Positions 1-7,507 of a DNA stretch of 31,830 bases are shown here, in pieces; the first letter of the stretch is position 1, and the number at the start of each line of letters is the position of its first letter. Made by a program: the position numbers and the translations under genes. The notes beneath the pieces are model-generated. The model was not told where the DNA came from. It saw only the letters and a program-made list of their open reading frames with translations, and ran no database searches. Location: assembly GCA_036525795.1 (NCBI GenBank), contig DATCZS010000140.1, positions 1-31,830 of the forward strand. Direction: 5' to 3'. Source of the stretch: DATCZS01 sp036525795 (GTDB lineage: Bacteria > Actinomycetota > Acidimicrobiia > Spongiisociales > ZC4RG35).

Positions 1-187
1 GCTCGGTGGTGCCCATCCCCAGGTAGGCGACGGACTCGAGTTCGCCGCCGCTACTCGAGATGATCAGGCCCACTGGCACGGCGCACACGACAGCCACCGC
101 GGTCAACCACCCATACACCTTCCGGCGAAGAGGTCGCTGCCGCTCGATCGTCTCGATCGGCTTCTGCCGCTCTTCGAGGATTGTCAT
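1..187 (-). CDS. Hypothetical membrane-anchored protein, N-terminal part only
   Basis: The reading frame starts at ATG 187 and runs off the left edge, giving 62 codons. The start is supported by a strong Shine-Dalgarno sequence (GGAGGTG, about 6 nt upstream). An in-frame ATG five codons further upstream overlaps that site and is less likely. The visible protein begins MTILEERQKPIETIERQR, a charged cytoplasmic segment, followed by a hydrophobic stretch (about residues 25-45, WLTAVAVVCAVPVGLII) and then a Ser/Gly-rich segment, so it should be a protein with one N-terminal membrane span or an uncleaved signal anchor. I do not recognise the family. It is divergent from the large membrane regulator at 366 and shares a 178-bp intergenic region with it, so it is a candidate target of that regulator (inference). 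Confidence 0.6.
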   Translation of the reverse strand, partial: MTILEERQKPIETIERQRPLRRKVYGWLTAVAVVCAVPVGLIISSSGGELESVAYLGMGTTE

Positions 188-259
188 GATCACCACCTCC
201 ATGCGCCCTGCGTCTTCATCCCTACGTTCTCGCAGCCACATCGGAAACCGGTCGGCGAT

Positions 260-278
260 CGCTCAACAAACGCTCAAC
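260..278. promoter_or_regulatory. Direct repeat with 11-bp period, candidate SARP operator
   Basis: CGCTCAAC occurs twice (260-267 and 271-278) separated by AAA, giving an exact 11-bp repeat period. A weaker third copy (GGTCGGC at 250-256) has the same phase. SARP-family activators are known to bind heptameric direct repeats spaced 11 bp apart; on the minus strand the repeat reads TTGAGCG, close to the TCGAG-type SARP heptamers. It lies in the divergent region between the membrane protein (start 187) and the SARP/BTAD regulator (start 366). Its distance to either promoter is uncertain, and binding is inferred. Confidence 0.4.
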
Positions 279-365
279 GCACCACCCATCAAGGGTCGAC
301 CGTCACTGGTCGGATTGCCCGCAGCCGCCCAGAATGTGAACCAGGGTTCAGCCCCCCGAAGGGCC

Positions 366-3300
366 ATGGAATACCGCATTCTTGGATCCCTCGAAGCCCG
401 GTCGAACGGACACTCGATCGACCTCGGACCTCCCAAGCAGCGGTCGCTTATGGCGCTGTTGCTTCTTCATGCCGAGCACGTGGTTCCGGTGGATTCGATC
501 GTCGAGGCATTGTGGGGCGACGGTCCACCCGAGACCGCGGTCCATTCGATCCAGGTATACGTATCGAATCTCCGCAAGGCGCTTCCGCCGGATGTGATCG
601 AAACCAGACCGGCGGGCTACGTGTTCCACCTGGGAACGGCGAGTCTGGACGCAGATCTCCTCGAGACCCTGACCGACAAGGCCGCCGACGCTCTGAATCG
701 GGAACGGTTCGATGTCTCCCTGGCCCTCATGGAAGACGCCGCGGCCCTCTGGCGCGGACCTGCCCTCTCCGAGTTCCGCTACGAGGAGTTCGCCCACACC
801 GAAGCCGAGCGACTCGAGGAGCTTCATCGCCGAGCAGAGGAGGTGGCATGCCGGGCATTGCTGGGCCTCGACCGAACGGTGGAGGCGCTCCCTCGGCTCC
901 AAGGCCTGGCGGCGTCCAATCCGCTGCACGACGGCTACGTCGAACTGCTGATGTGGAGTCTCTTCCGACAGGGCCGGCAGGCCGAAGCTCTCCGCGTCTT
1001 TGCCCAGCACCGGCGTCTGCTCGGGGAGACACTCGGGATCGAGCCGAGCCCGCGACTTCAGCAACTCGAGGAGAGAATCCTCCTCCAAGACGGGACGCTT
1101 CGAGAAGGCCTGGACCCCGGGGTGAAGGCACTTCAGGACACGATGCCTCCCTTCGTCGTCCACAACCCGTACAGGGGCTTGCGCCCGTTCGGCGAACAGG
1201 ACGCCGGCAACTTCTTCGGCAGAGACCACCTCGTCGAGCGACTCCTATCCGCCATCTCGGGTCCCTACCGGATGCTGGCGGTGGTGGGCCCCTCCGGTTC
1301 GGGGAAGTCGAGTGTCATCAGGGCAGGGTTGGTGCCGAGGCTCCGCGCAGGAGCGATTCCCGGCTCGAGCTCGTGGAGGGTCGCCGTGATGGTTCCCGGC
1401 GCCGATCCATTCGTTCAACTCGAGGCAGCTCTCCTACGATCGACCGCGTCCGGATCCGCCAGTCCCACCGGGAGTCTCGACCGCAACGACCGGGGAATCC
1501 TCGAGGCCGTACCCGGCGTGCTTGGGGATGACGAGACCGAACTGGTGCTGGTCATCGACCAGTTCGAAGAACTGTTCACCCTCGTGCCCGACGCCGTGCG
1601 GACTCGGTTCCTGCGCGGCCTGCTCGAGGCGACCGCCGATCCTCACAGTCGCACTCGGCTGGTGGCAACGCTGAGGGCGGACTTCTACGACCGGCCCATG
1701 CAGTACGCGGAGTTCGGGGCGAAGTTCACCGAGAACGTCGTGAACATCACGACGTTCACGGTCGCCGAGTACGAGGAGGCGGCCACCCGGCCCGCGGCCA
1801 ATGCCGGTGTCACCGTCGAACCCTCCCTGGTGGCCGCGCTGGTGTCCGACGTCGTTGCTCAGCCGGGCGGGCTGCCGCTGTTCCAGTACGCGCTCACCGA
1901 GCTCTTCGAGGGTCGCGACGCCCCTGTGCTCCGGTTGGATTCGTACCTGGCGATGGGCGGGCTGAAGGGGGCCCTGGCCAGACGCGCCGAAGCCGCGTTG
2001 GCGGCGCTCGATGAAGGAGGCCGGCGAGTGGCCAGACAGCTCCTTCTCAGGCTCGTCGCAACGGACCCGAACGGAGAGATCAGCAGACGGCGTTTGGCTC
2101 GAGAGGAAATCGCGGCACTCGAGTTCGACCCCGAAGCGGTGGAGGGCGCGCTCAGGACATTCGGCAGCCACGGATTGGTCACCTTCGACATCGACCCCGT
2201 GCACGGCACACGCACGGTGGAGTTCTCCCACGATGCCCTGCTTCACGAGTGGCCACACCTGGCCACCACCGTCCGGGACGCAGGCGCGGACCTCCACCGA
2301 CACTCCACGCTGGCAGCTGCCCTTGCGGAATGGCAGGGATCGGGCAGGGAACCCGACTATCTGCTCGACGGCGGCCAGCTGGTGCGACTCCTGACCTGGC
2401 GAGATCAGACCGAGATGCGCCTCACGTCCACCGAGAACCGGTACCTCGACACGAGCGCGGCACGAGAAGAGGCCGAACAGTCCGCTCGAGCCGAGGCGGA
2501 ACGGATGCTCGAACGTCGGGCACGAAATCGTCTCAGAGCCCTCGTGGCGGTCGTCCTGGTGGTCGTGATCGGCCTGGTGGCAATCACGACCACCGTGCTC
2601 CTTACGAGCCCTCCCAGCGCTGCGGTCCTGCACGAGGGGGAAGATGCCGGATTCTCGGAGCTGTCACTGTTGGGAGCGCAGCGAGCCGCCCACGACCTGG
2701 GCATCGAGGTGGAACGGATCCTCGCTCTCACCGGATACGAGGACAAGCTCCGGGAGGCGGCCGAGAGCGGCTTTGACATCATCGCCACGACAGGGGGGAG
2801 CTTCGCCGAGGCGATCGAGAACGTTGCACCCGAGTATCCGGACACGATCTTCACCCTCAACGATGCGGTCGTCCCTCTGCCCAACGTCGTATCCATCGTG
2901 TTCGCGGAGGAGGAAGGCTCGTATCTCGCAGGAGCTGCAGCCGCGCTGACCTCGAAGACCGGGACGATCGGGTTTGTCGGGGGTATGCCGGTGGCGCTCA
3001 TCGAACGTTTTCGGGCGGGCTATGAGGCAGGAGCCCGCGCCGTCGATCCCGGAGTGGAGATCCTCACCAGTTGGGTGACGACCACGTTCGACATCTCGAC
3101 CGCATTCAATCGCCCAGATCTGGGCCGCCGGGTGGCGGAGGCCCAATTCGAGGCCGGGGCGGATGTCGTCTACCACGCAGCAGGTAGATCCGGCCACGGC
3201 GTGCTCGAGGCGGCGGTGGCGGGGTCGACACCGCAACACACGCTCTGGTTCATCGGGGTGGATGTGGACGAGTACGTCACCGCGTCGGCGGACGAGAGAC

Positions 3301-3911
3301 CGCACATCCTCACCTCGATGATCAAGCGAGTCGACGTCGGAATCTACGAATCGATCCGGGCACTGGTCGAAGACCGCCTCAGTCCGGGTCTCGTCACCTA
3401 CGACCTCGCCTCACACGGTGTCGGCCTGGCCGAATCGGGCGGGCTCGCCGCCGAGCACCGGAGCATCATCGATGGCCTCGCCGCGCGGGTCATCGATGGA
3501 GAGATCGAGGTCCCCGATGCCCCTGGGGCGGCCATCCTGGTTGACCCAGAGGTTCCCGAGCCGACGGCGGACGCGCGGGTCACCTTCGACGGGCGCGACT
3601 GTCGGTACGACGGCCCCCTCGAGGTCCAGACCACTGACGTGCTGGCGCTGACCATGGAGAACGCGACCGGTCAGTCGATCACCTTCGCGGCGCTTGCCAC
3701 CGACCTGCAGGCCGCGCCCGAGCTCAATTCGGGACCGAGCGGCCGCTCGCCACCCTCATGGGCTGACCTCGAGGCGAGTTCACTCTTCGCGGTGTCCCCT
3801 TCGACCTCCCAGTCGGTCTTCCTCGAACCGGCGGCAGCCGGCTACGCCGTGTACTGCCTCACAGAGGACTGGGCATATCCGGCGACCTTCATTGCGGTTC
3901 GATCACCGTGA
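366..3911 (+). CDS. Transmembrane SARP/BTAD-STAND regulator with extracytoplasmic BMP (PnrA-like) sensor domain
   Basis: This 1181-residue protein has a composite architecture. Residues 1-95 look like an OmpR/SARP winged helix (begins MEYRILGSLEA; GPPKQRSLMALLL; IQVYVSNLRKAL). Residues 96-245 are a BTAD helical domain (ALRVFAQHRRLLGETLGIEPSP). From N267 (NPYRGLRPF) follows an nSTAND1-type NTPase with Walker A GPSGSGKSS at 308-316 and Walker B VIDQFEE around D398. A single membrane span lies at about 725-747, preceded by a charged coiled-coil-like segment. Residues 753-1055 resemble the BMP/PnrA nucleoside-binding lipoprotein fold, here outside the membrane. The last 110 residues form a small domain with two Cys, perhaps cupredoxin-like without evident copper ligands. 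I chose ATG 366 because homology begins there; the open frame upstream to position 60 is low-complexity and opposes another gene. It probably binds a ligand outside and signals to DNA inside; ligand and targets are unknown. Confidence 0.88.
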   Translation: MEYRILGSLEARSNGHSIDLGPPKQRSLMALLLLHAEHVVPVDSIVEALWGDGPPETAVHSIQVYVSNLRKALPPDVIETRPAGYVFHLGTASLDADLLETLTDKAADALNRERFDVSLALMEDAAALWRGPALSEFRYEEFAHTEAERLEELHRRAEEVACRALLGLDRTVEALPRLQGLAASNPLHDGYVELLMWSLFRQGRQAEALRVFAQHRRLLGETLGIEPSPRLQQLEERILLQDGTLREGLDPGVKALQDTMPPFVVHNPYRGLRPFGEQDAGNFFGRDHLVERLLSAISGPYRMLAVVGPSGSGKSSVIRAGLVPRLRAGAIPGSSSWRVAVMVPGADPFVQLEAALLRSTASGSASPTGSLDRNDRGILEAVPGVLGDDETELVLVIDQFEELFTLVPDAVRTRFLRGLLEATADPHSRTRLVATLRADFYDRPMQYAEFGAKFTENVVNITTFTVAEYEEAATRPAANAGVTVEPSLVAALVSDVVAQPGGLPLFQYALTELFEGRDAPVLRLDSYLAMGGLKGALARRAEAALAALDEGGRRVARQLLLRLVATDPNGEISRRRLAREEIAALEFDPEAVEGALRTFGSHGLVTFDIDPVHGTRTVEFSHDALLHEWPHLATTVRDAGADLHRHSTLAAALAEWQGSGREPDYLLDGGQLVRLLTWRDQTEMRLTSTENRYLDTSAAREEAEQSARAEAERMLERRARNRLRALVAVVLVVVIGLVAITTTVLLTSPPSAAVLHEGEDAGFSELSLLGAQRAAHDLGIEVERILALTGYEDKLREAAESGFDIIATTGGSFAEAIENVAPEYPDTIFTLNDAVVPLPNVVSIVFAEEEGSYLAGAAAALTSKTGTIGFVGGMPVALIERFRAGYEAGARAVDPGVEILTSWVTTTFDISTAFNRPDLGRRVAEAQFEAGADVVYHAAGRSGHGVLEAAVAGSTPQHTLWFIGVDVDEYVTASADERPHILTSMIKRVDVGIYESIRALVEDRLSPGLVTYDLASHGVGLAESGGLAAEHRSIIDGLAARVIDGEIEVPDAPGAAILVDPEVPEPTADARVTFDGRDCRYDGPLEVQTTDVLALTMENATGQSITFAALATDLQAAPELNSGPSGRSPPSWADLEASSLFAVSPSTSQSVFLEPAAAGYAVYCLTEDWAYPATFIAVRSP

Positions 3912-4026
3912 CCGGCTTGAGGGCCGTACCCGTCCCAGGCGGTTCCGGTCGAGCCGATCCCCAACGAGGCCGCATCGTCGCGACCGCTGGTCGAGGCCGA
4001 CGCGACTGGTGCGGGCGCCTCTCCGA

Positions 4027-4671
4027 TCAGACCTCGCCGCCGACCATCCAGATGGTCCGCTCGTAGGAGTCCGCCAGGCGGGCCTCCACCGCGGCCACGT
4101 CCAGTTCTGGGATCTCGTAGTGGTCCGCGAGGATGCACGCCACCGACGGCATGTCCGAGAGATCCGGCCAGGCGTCGGGATGCCACAGCCGACCGCGCCT
4201 CATCGCCTTGGCGCAATGGATGAAGACCTCGTCGACGTCGATTCCGATCGCCACCCGGGGCCGGATATCACCGTCGACGCACGCGTCGAGCACACCCGGG
4301 TCGGTGGTGATGGTGGCCCGACCGTTGACCCGGAGCCCCTCGTCGAGACCGGGGATGCAGAAGAACAGACCGACACCCGGGTTGTCGACGAGGTTCCCCA
4401 GCGAATCGAGACGGTTGTTGCCCGCCATGTCGGGCAGGGCAAGCCGATGGTCGTCGAGCACCCGGACGAATCCCGGGTTCCCGCCTCGGGGCGAGACGTC
4501 CACCCGACCGGCACCGTCCGAGGTGGCGAGGAGGGCGAACGGCGACCGGCCGATGAAGTCCCGACAGTGCTCGTCGAGGTGGTCGATCTGCTTGGCGAGA
4601 GAGGGGCGCGACGGCTCGCGGTAGATCGAGCGGAGATCGGCGAGGGTCGTCAGGGCGTCGGCGAACGGCAT
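4027..4671 (-). CDS. Pyridoxamine 5'-phosphate oxidase family flavoprotein (MSMEG_1061-like)
   Basis: The 214-residue product matches the PPOX split-barrel flavoprotein family, MSMEG_1061-like subgroup, by its ordered motifs: a helical N-terminus (LRSIYREPS), LDEHCRDFIGRSPFALLATS, DVSPRGGNPGFVRVLDD, the GNNRLDSLGNLVDNPGVGLFF segment and RVNGRATI. Such proteins bind FMN or F420 and are usually soluble oxidoreductases of unknown substrate. ATG 4671 is chosen because a TATGGT box lies exactly 6 nt upstream, which suits a leaderless transcript; a GTG at 4704 would overlap that box. The gene converges on the large regulator (115-bp gap) and diverges from the hydrolase at 4818. The physiological substrate cannot be told from the sequence. 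Confidence 0.85.
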   Translation of the reverse strand: MPFADALTTLADLRSIYREPSRPSLAKQIDHLDEHCRDFIGRSPFALLATSDGAGRVDVSPRGGNPGFVRVLDDHRLALPDMAGNNRLDSLGNLVDNPGVGLFFCIPGLDEGLRVNGRATITTDPGVLDACVDGDIRPRVAIGIDVDEVFIHCAKAMRRGRLWHPDAWPDLSDMPSVACILADHYEIPELDVAAVEARLADSYERTIWMVGGEV

Positions 4672-4677
4672 CTGCGA

Positions 4678-4683
4678 ACCATA
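4678..4683 (-). promoter_or_regulatory. -10 box of a leaderless promoter for the PPOX gene
   Basis: On the minus strand TATGGT is followed by 6 nt and then the ATG at 4671. No Shine-Dalgarno sequence is present. The distance places the predicted transcription start on or next to the A of the start codon. Confidence 0.45.
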
Positions 4684-4817
4684 CGGAGGGCGTGCGGCCC
4701 GCACAAGGGTTCCGGCCGGGAACGGCGCTCCCCCGCAACGGACGCCAATCGGTCATCTGGCGTGCGTCTGAGTCGGCCCGGCTGCCACGATGCATGCCGA
4801 CACCATCGAGGAGGCTC

Positions 4818-5396
4818 GTGGCCGAGGTACTGCTGTTCCACCACGCATTGGGGCTCACCGACGGGGTCGAGACGTTTGCCGACCGACTGCGCAGCGCCGG
4901 TCACCGCGTGACGACACCCGACCTCTACGAGGGGGCCACGTTTCGCACCGTGGAACAGGGCGTTGCCCACGCCGAGGCCGTCGGATTCGACGAGATCCTG
5001 GCCGCCGGCACCGGCGCAGCCGGACAGAGCCCTGCAGGAGCCGTGTACGCCGGGCTCTCTTTGGGTGCCCTGGTCGCTCACATGCTCGCGCAGACCCGTC
5101 CCGGAGCAGCCGGGGCACTGCTGTACCACCACGGCGACGTGCCCGTGACGACCTTCGGACCGTCATGGCCGAGCAGGGTCGACCTTCAGATCCACGTCAA
5201 CGAGCACGATCCGTGGTGCGAACTCGACGTCGTCGAGGAGTTCGTCGCGGTTGCCGGAGCGCACGCCCGGGCCGAGCTGTTCGTATACCCGGGTTCCACC
5301 CATCTCTTCCTCGACTCCGGTCTCGACGACTTCGACCCGGCGTCGGCGAACCTTGCGCTCGAACGAACGCTCGCCTTTCTGAACCGCATCGGCTGA
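4818..5396 (+). CDS. Dienelactone hydrolase family protein (alpha/beta hydrolase)
   Basis: This 192-residue protein is a compact alpha/beta hydrolase of the dienelactone hydrolase type (begins MAEVLLFHHALGLTDGVETF; TPDLYEG; YAGLSLGALVA; NEHDPWCE; YPGSTHLF). The likely catalytic triad is S81 in GLSLG, D131 in the EHDPW segment and H162 in GSTHLF. Classical dienelactone hydrolases use Cys as nucleophile, so the Ser here points to a general esterase or lactonase rather than the chlorocatechol enzyme. GTG 4818 is chosen because AGGAGG lies directly upstream, although the spacing is short; an in-frame ATG at 4794 is an alternative. The stop codon is 12 bp from the stop of the convergent cyclophilin gene. 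The substrate is unknown. Confidence 0.8.
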   Translation: MAEVLLFHHALGLTDGVETFADRLRSAGHRVTTPDLYEGATFRTVEQGVAHAEAVGFDEILAAGTGAAGQSPAGAVYAGLSLGALVAHMLAQTRPGAAGALLYHHGDVPVTTFGPSWPSRVDLQIHVNEHDPWCELDVVEEFVAVAGAHARAELFVYPGSTHLFLDSGLDDFDPASANLALERTLAFLNRIG

Positions 5397-5408
5397 CGGG
5401 GCGGGCGC

Positions 5409-6185
5409 CTATCCCTCGACGGTGATCCCCTCGACGTACACGGCCTCGAGCGGCCGGCTGTTCTCGGGGCTGTTGGGCTGGCGGGTGGTGGGTACGGCTG
5501 TGATCCGGTCGAGCGCATCGAACCCGTCGACCACCCGACCCAGGACGTTGAACGACGCCGAGAGATTGGCGGCGTCTTCTCCTGTGACGATGAAGAATTG
5601 ACTCCCGGTGGTCCCCGGGCCGGATCCCTTGGCCATCGCCACCACACCCCGTTCGTAGGCGAACCCCGCCTCGGGGAACTCGTTGGCGATCCGATAGCCC
5701 GGATTCCCGGTGCCACTGGCAGTCTGATCGCCGCCCTGGATCACGAAGTCGGAAGCGATGCGGTGGAACACCGTCCCGTCGTAGTAGCCCTCTCTCGCCA
5801 GGAAGACGAACGACGCCACCGACAGAGGCGAGATCGAGGGATCGAGTTCGACCGTGATCGGACCGCAGCTGGTGGCGATCACCGCCTCGATCCTGCCGGC
5901 GACGGGCGACTCGTCCGGCGCCTCGAACTGCATCGGCGTCAGCGAATCGGGTGCATCCGCCCCACAGGCGGTCGGCAGGTCGCGGAAGGCGAGATAGGTG
6001 TCCGCCACCTCGGGCCCGCCGCTCGACAACACACCGGTGAACAGGAGCACCACTGCCACGCTCACCCCGATCCCGAGCCCCAACCGGACGCGGCGCCACA
6101 ACTCCTTGCGGGACTCGGCTTTGCGCTTTGCCTCCCGGGCGGCGGTTCGTCCGGCCTTCTGTCGTTCACGTCGGTCGCTGCTCAT
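5409..6185 (-). CDS. Membrane-anchored cyclophilin-type peptidyl-prolyl cis-trans isomerase
   Basis: The 258-residue protein has a strongly basic cytoplasmic N-terminus (about residues 1-33), one membrane span (about 34-54), a linker and a C-terminal cyclophilin domain (about 100-258). Cyclophilin motifs are present: GTVFHRIASDFVIQGGD with the catalytic Arg and Gln, MAKGSGPGTTGSQFFI, and the LGRVVDG segment. It should catalyse prolyl isomerisation in secreted or membrane proteins outside the cell membrane. ATG 6185 is chosen because the frame further upstream lacks any family resemblance and overlaps the lysC promoter region. A TACGCT box sits 10 nt upstream, implying a very short leader. The gene diverges from lysC. 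Actinobacteria commonly carry such anchored cyclophilins (family knowledge). Confidence 0.88.
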   Translation of the reverse strand: MSSDRRERQKAGRTAAREAKRKAESRKELWRRVRLGLGIGVSVAVVLLFTGVLSSGGPEVADTYLAFRDLPTACGADAPDSLTPMQFEAPDESPVAGRIEAVIATSCGPITVELDPSISPLSVASFVFLAREGYYDGTVFHRIASDFVIQGGDQTASGTGNPGYRIANEFPEAGFAYERGVVAMAKGSGPGTTGSQFFIVTGEDAANLSASFNVLGRVVDGFDALDRITAVPTTRQPNSPENSRPLEAVYVEGITVEG

Positions 6186-6238
6186 GGCAGCCGAGAGCGT
6201 ACCGTCCCCGGTGCGTTCTTCGATTCCCACGGACCTCG

Positions 6239-6244
6239 TATGCT
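6239..6244 (+). promoter_or_regulatory. -10 box upstream of lysC-asd
   Basis: TATGCT lies 30 nt before the lysC ATG. A start of transcription about 7 nt later would leave a leader of some 24 nt that contains the GGGAG ribosome-binding sequence. The -35 region (TTCTTC, 17 bp upstream) is poor. Confidence 0.4.
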
Positions 6245-6274
6245 GACGCGGCCCATCGCGGGAGACCCCACACC

Positions 6275-7507
6275 ATGGCCTTGATCGTCCAGAAGTACGG
6301 CGGCACATCCGTTGGCTCACCCGATCGGATCGCCCGTGTCGCCGACCGCATCGTCGCCACCCGCCAGGGCGGCAACGACGTCGTGGTGGTCGTCTCTGCG
6401 ATGGGGAAGACCACGGACGACCTCATCGACCTCGCCAGACAGGTCAACCCCTCTCCCCCAGCGAGGGAGATGGACATGCTGCTCACCGCAGGAGAGCGAA
6501 TCTCCATGGCGCTGACGGCGATGGCCATCGAAGGCCGCGGCGTTCATGCCGTCTCGTTCACCGGTTCGCAAGCGGGAATCCTCACCGACGCCGCCCATGG
6601 CTCGGCCAAGATCCAGACGATCCGGGGCACCCGGGTGCAGGAGGCACTCGCCGAGGGGAAGGTGGTGATCGTCGCCGGCTTCCAGGGCGTCGACCCCGAC
6701 TCGCGCGAGATCACCACCCTGGGCAGGGGCGGCTCGGACGCCACGGCGGTGGCCCTTGCGGCAAGCCTCGGTGCGGATGTGTGCGAGATCTACACCGACG
6801 TGGACGGTGTGTTCACCGCGGACCCACGCATCGTGCCAGACGCGAGGAAACTGGCGCAGGTCGCGTTCGAGGAGATGCTCGAGTTGTCCGCGGCGGGAGC
6901 GGGCGTCCTCATGAGCCGAAGCGTCGAGTTCGGACGCAGGTTCAACATCCCGATCCACGTGCGATCATCCTTCAACGACACGGAGGGGACCTGGGTGCAA
7001 GAGACAACCATGGAGCAGGCGATCATCAGCGGGATCGCCCACGACACATCCGAGGCGAAGCTGACCGTCAGGGGTGTTCCGGATCGTCCCGGCATCGCCG
7101 CCGAGCTGTTCGAGGCCCTGTCCGACCGCGACATCAACATCGACATGATCGTGCAGAACACGTCCCACGACGGAAGCACCGACATCTCGCTGACGGTTCC
7201 CAAAGCGTCTGTCGCGATCGCTCGGAGCGTCGCCGAGCAGGTGGCCGCCCACGTTCAGGCGCAGGGCGTCGAGGTGGACGACGCGGTCGGCAAGGTGTCC
7301 CTGGTCGGCGCCGGCATGAAGTCGCATCCCGGTGTCGCCGCCAAGGTGTTCAGGACACTCGCAGACGCCGGCATCAACATCGAGATGATCTCGACATCGA
7401 CCATCCGGATCTCGTGCGTGATGCGAGCCGACCACGTGGCAGACGCCGTGAAGGCTCTCCACGCCGCCTTCAACCCGCCGATGATCAGCGAAGAGGTCGG
7501 GGCATGA
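6275..7507 (+). CDS. lysC: Aspartate kinase
   Basis: The 410-residue protein is an aspartokinase: an amino-acid-kinase domain (residues 1-240; begins MALIVQKYGGTSVG; FTGSQAGI; TTLGRGGSDATAVALA; YTDVDGVFTADPRIV) followed by two ACT domains (about 260-410; TVRGVPDRPGIAAELF and GMKSHPGVAAKVF). It phosphorylates L-aspartate in the first step to lysine, threonine, methionine and diaminopimelate; the ACT pair normally carries feedback control by lysine and/or threonine. The ATG has GGGAG about 10 nt upstream. The stop overlaps the asd start (ATGA), so the two genes are translationally coupled. An internal ATG at 7010 (residue 246, MEQAIISG) is placed like the beta-subunit start of corynebacterial lysC, but its ribosome-binding site is weak. 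Confidence 0.96.
   Translation: MALIVQKYGGTSVGSPDRIARVADRIVATRQGGNDVVVVVSAMGKTTDDLIDLARQVNPSPPAREMDMLLTAGERISMALTAMAIEGRGVHAVSFTGSQAGILTDAAHGSAKIQTIRGTRVQEALAEGKVVIVAGFQGVDPDSREITTLGRGGSDATAVALAASLGADVCEIYTDVDGVFTADPRIVPDARKLAQVAFEEMLELSAAGAGVLMSRSVEFGRRFNIPIHVRSSFNDTEGTWVQETTMEQAIISGIAHDTSEAKLTVRGVPDRPGIAAELFEALSDRDINIDMIVQNTSHDGSTDISLTVPKASVAIARSVAEQVAAHVQAQGVEVDDAVGKVSLVGAGMKSHPGVAAKVFRTLADAGINIEMISTSTIRISCVMRADHVADAVKALHAAFNPPMISEEVGA

Noticed and set aside
60..365. N-terminal extension of the large regulator from position 60
   Set aside because: The extension is Arg/Ser-rich with no domain similarity, overlaps the divergent membrane protein gene and contains the promoter region. The SARP-like domain begins exactly at ATG 366.
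1434..2633. 399-residue minus-strand open frame inside the regulator gene
   Set aside because: It is antisense to a clear multi-domain protein, and its composition is typical of GC-rich shadow frames.
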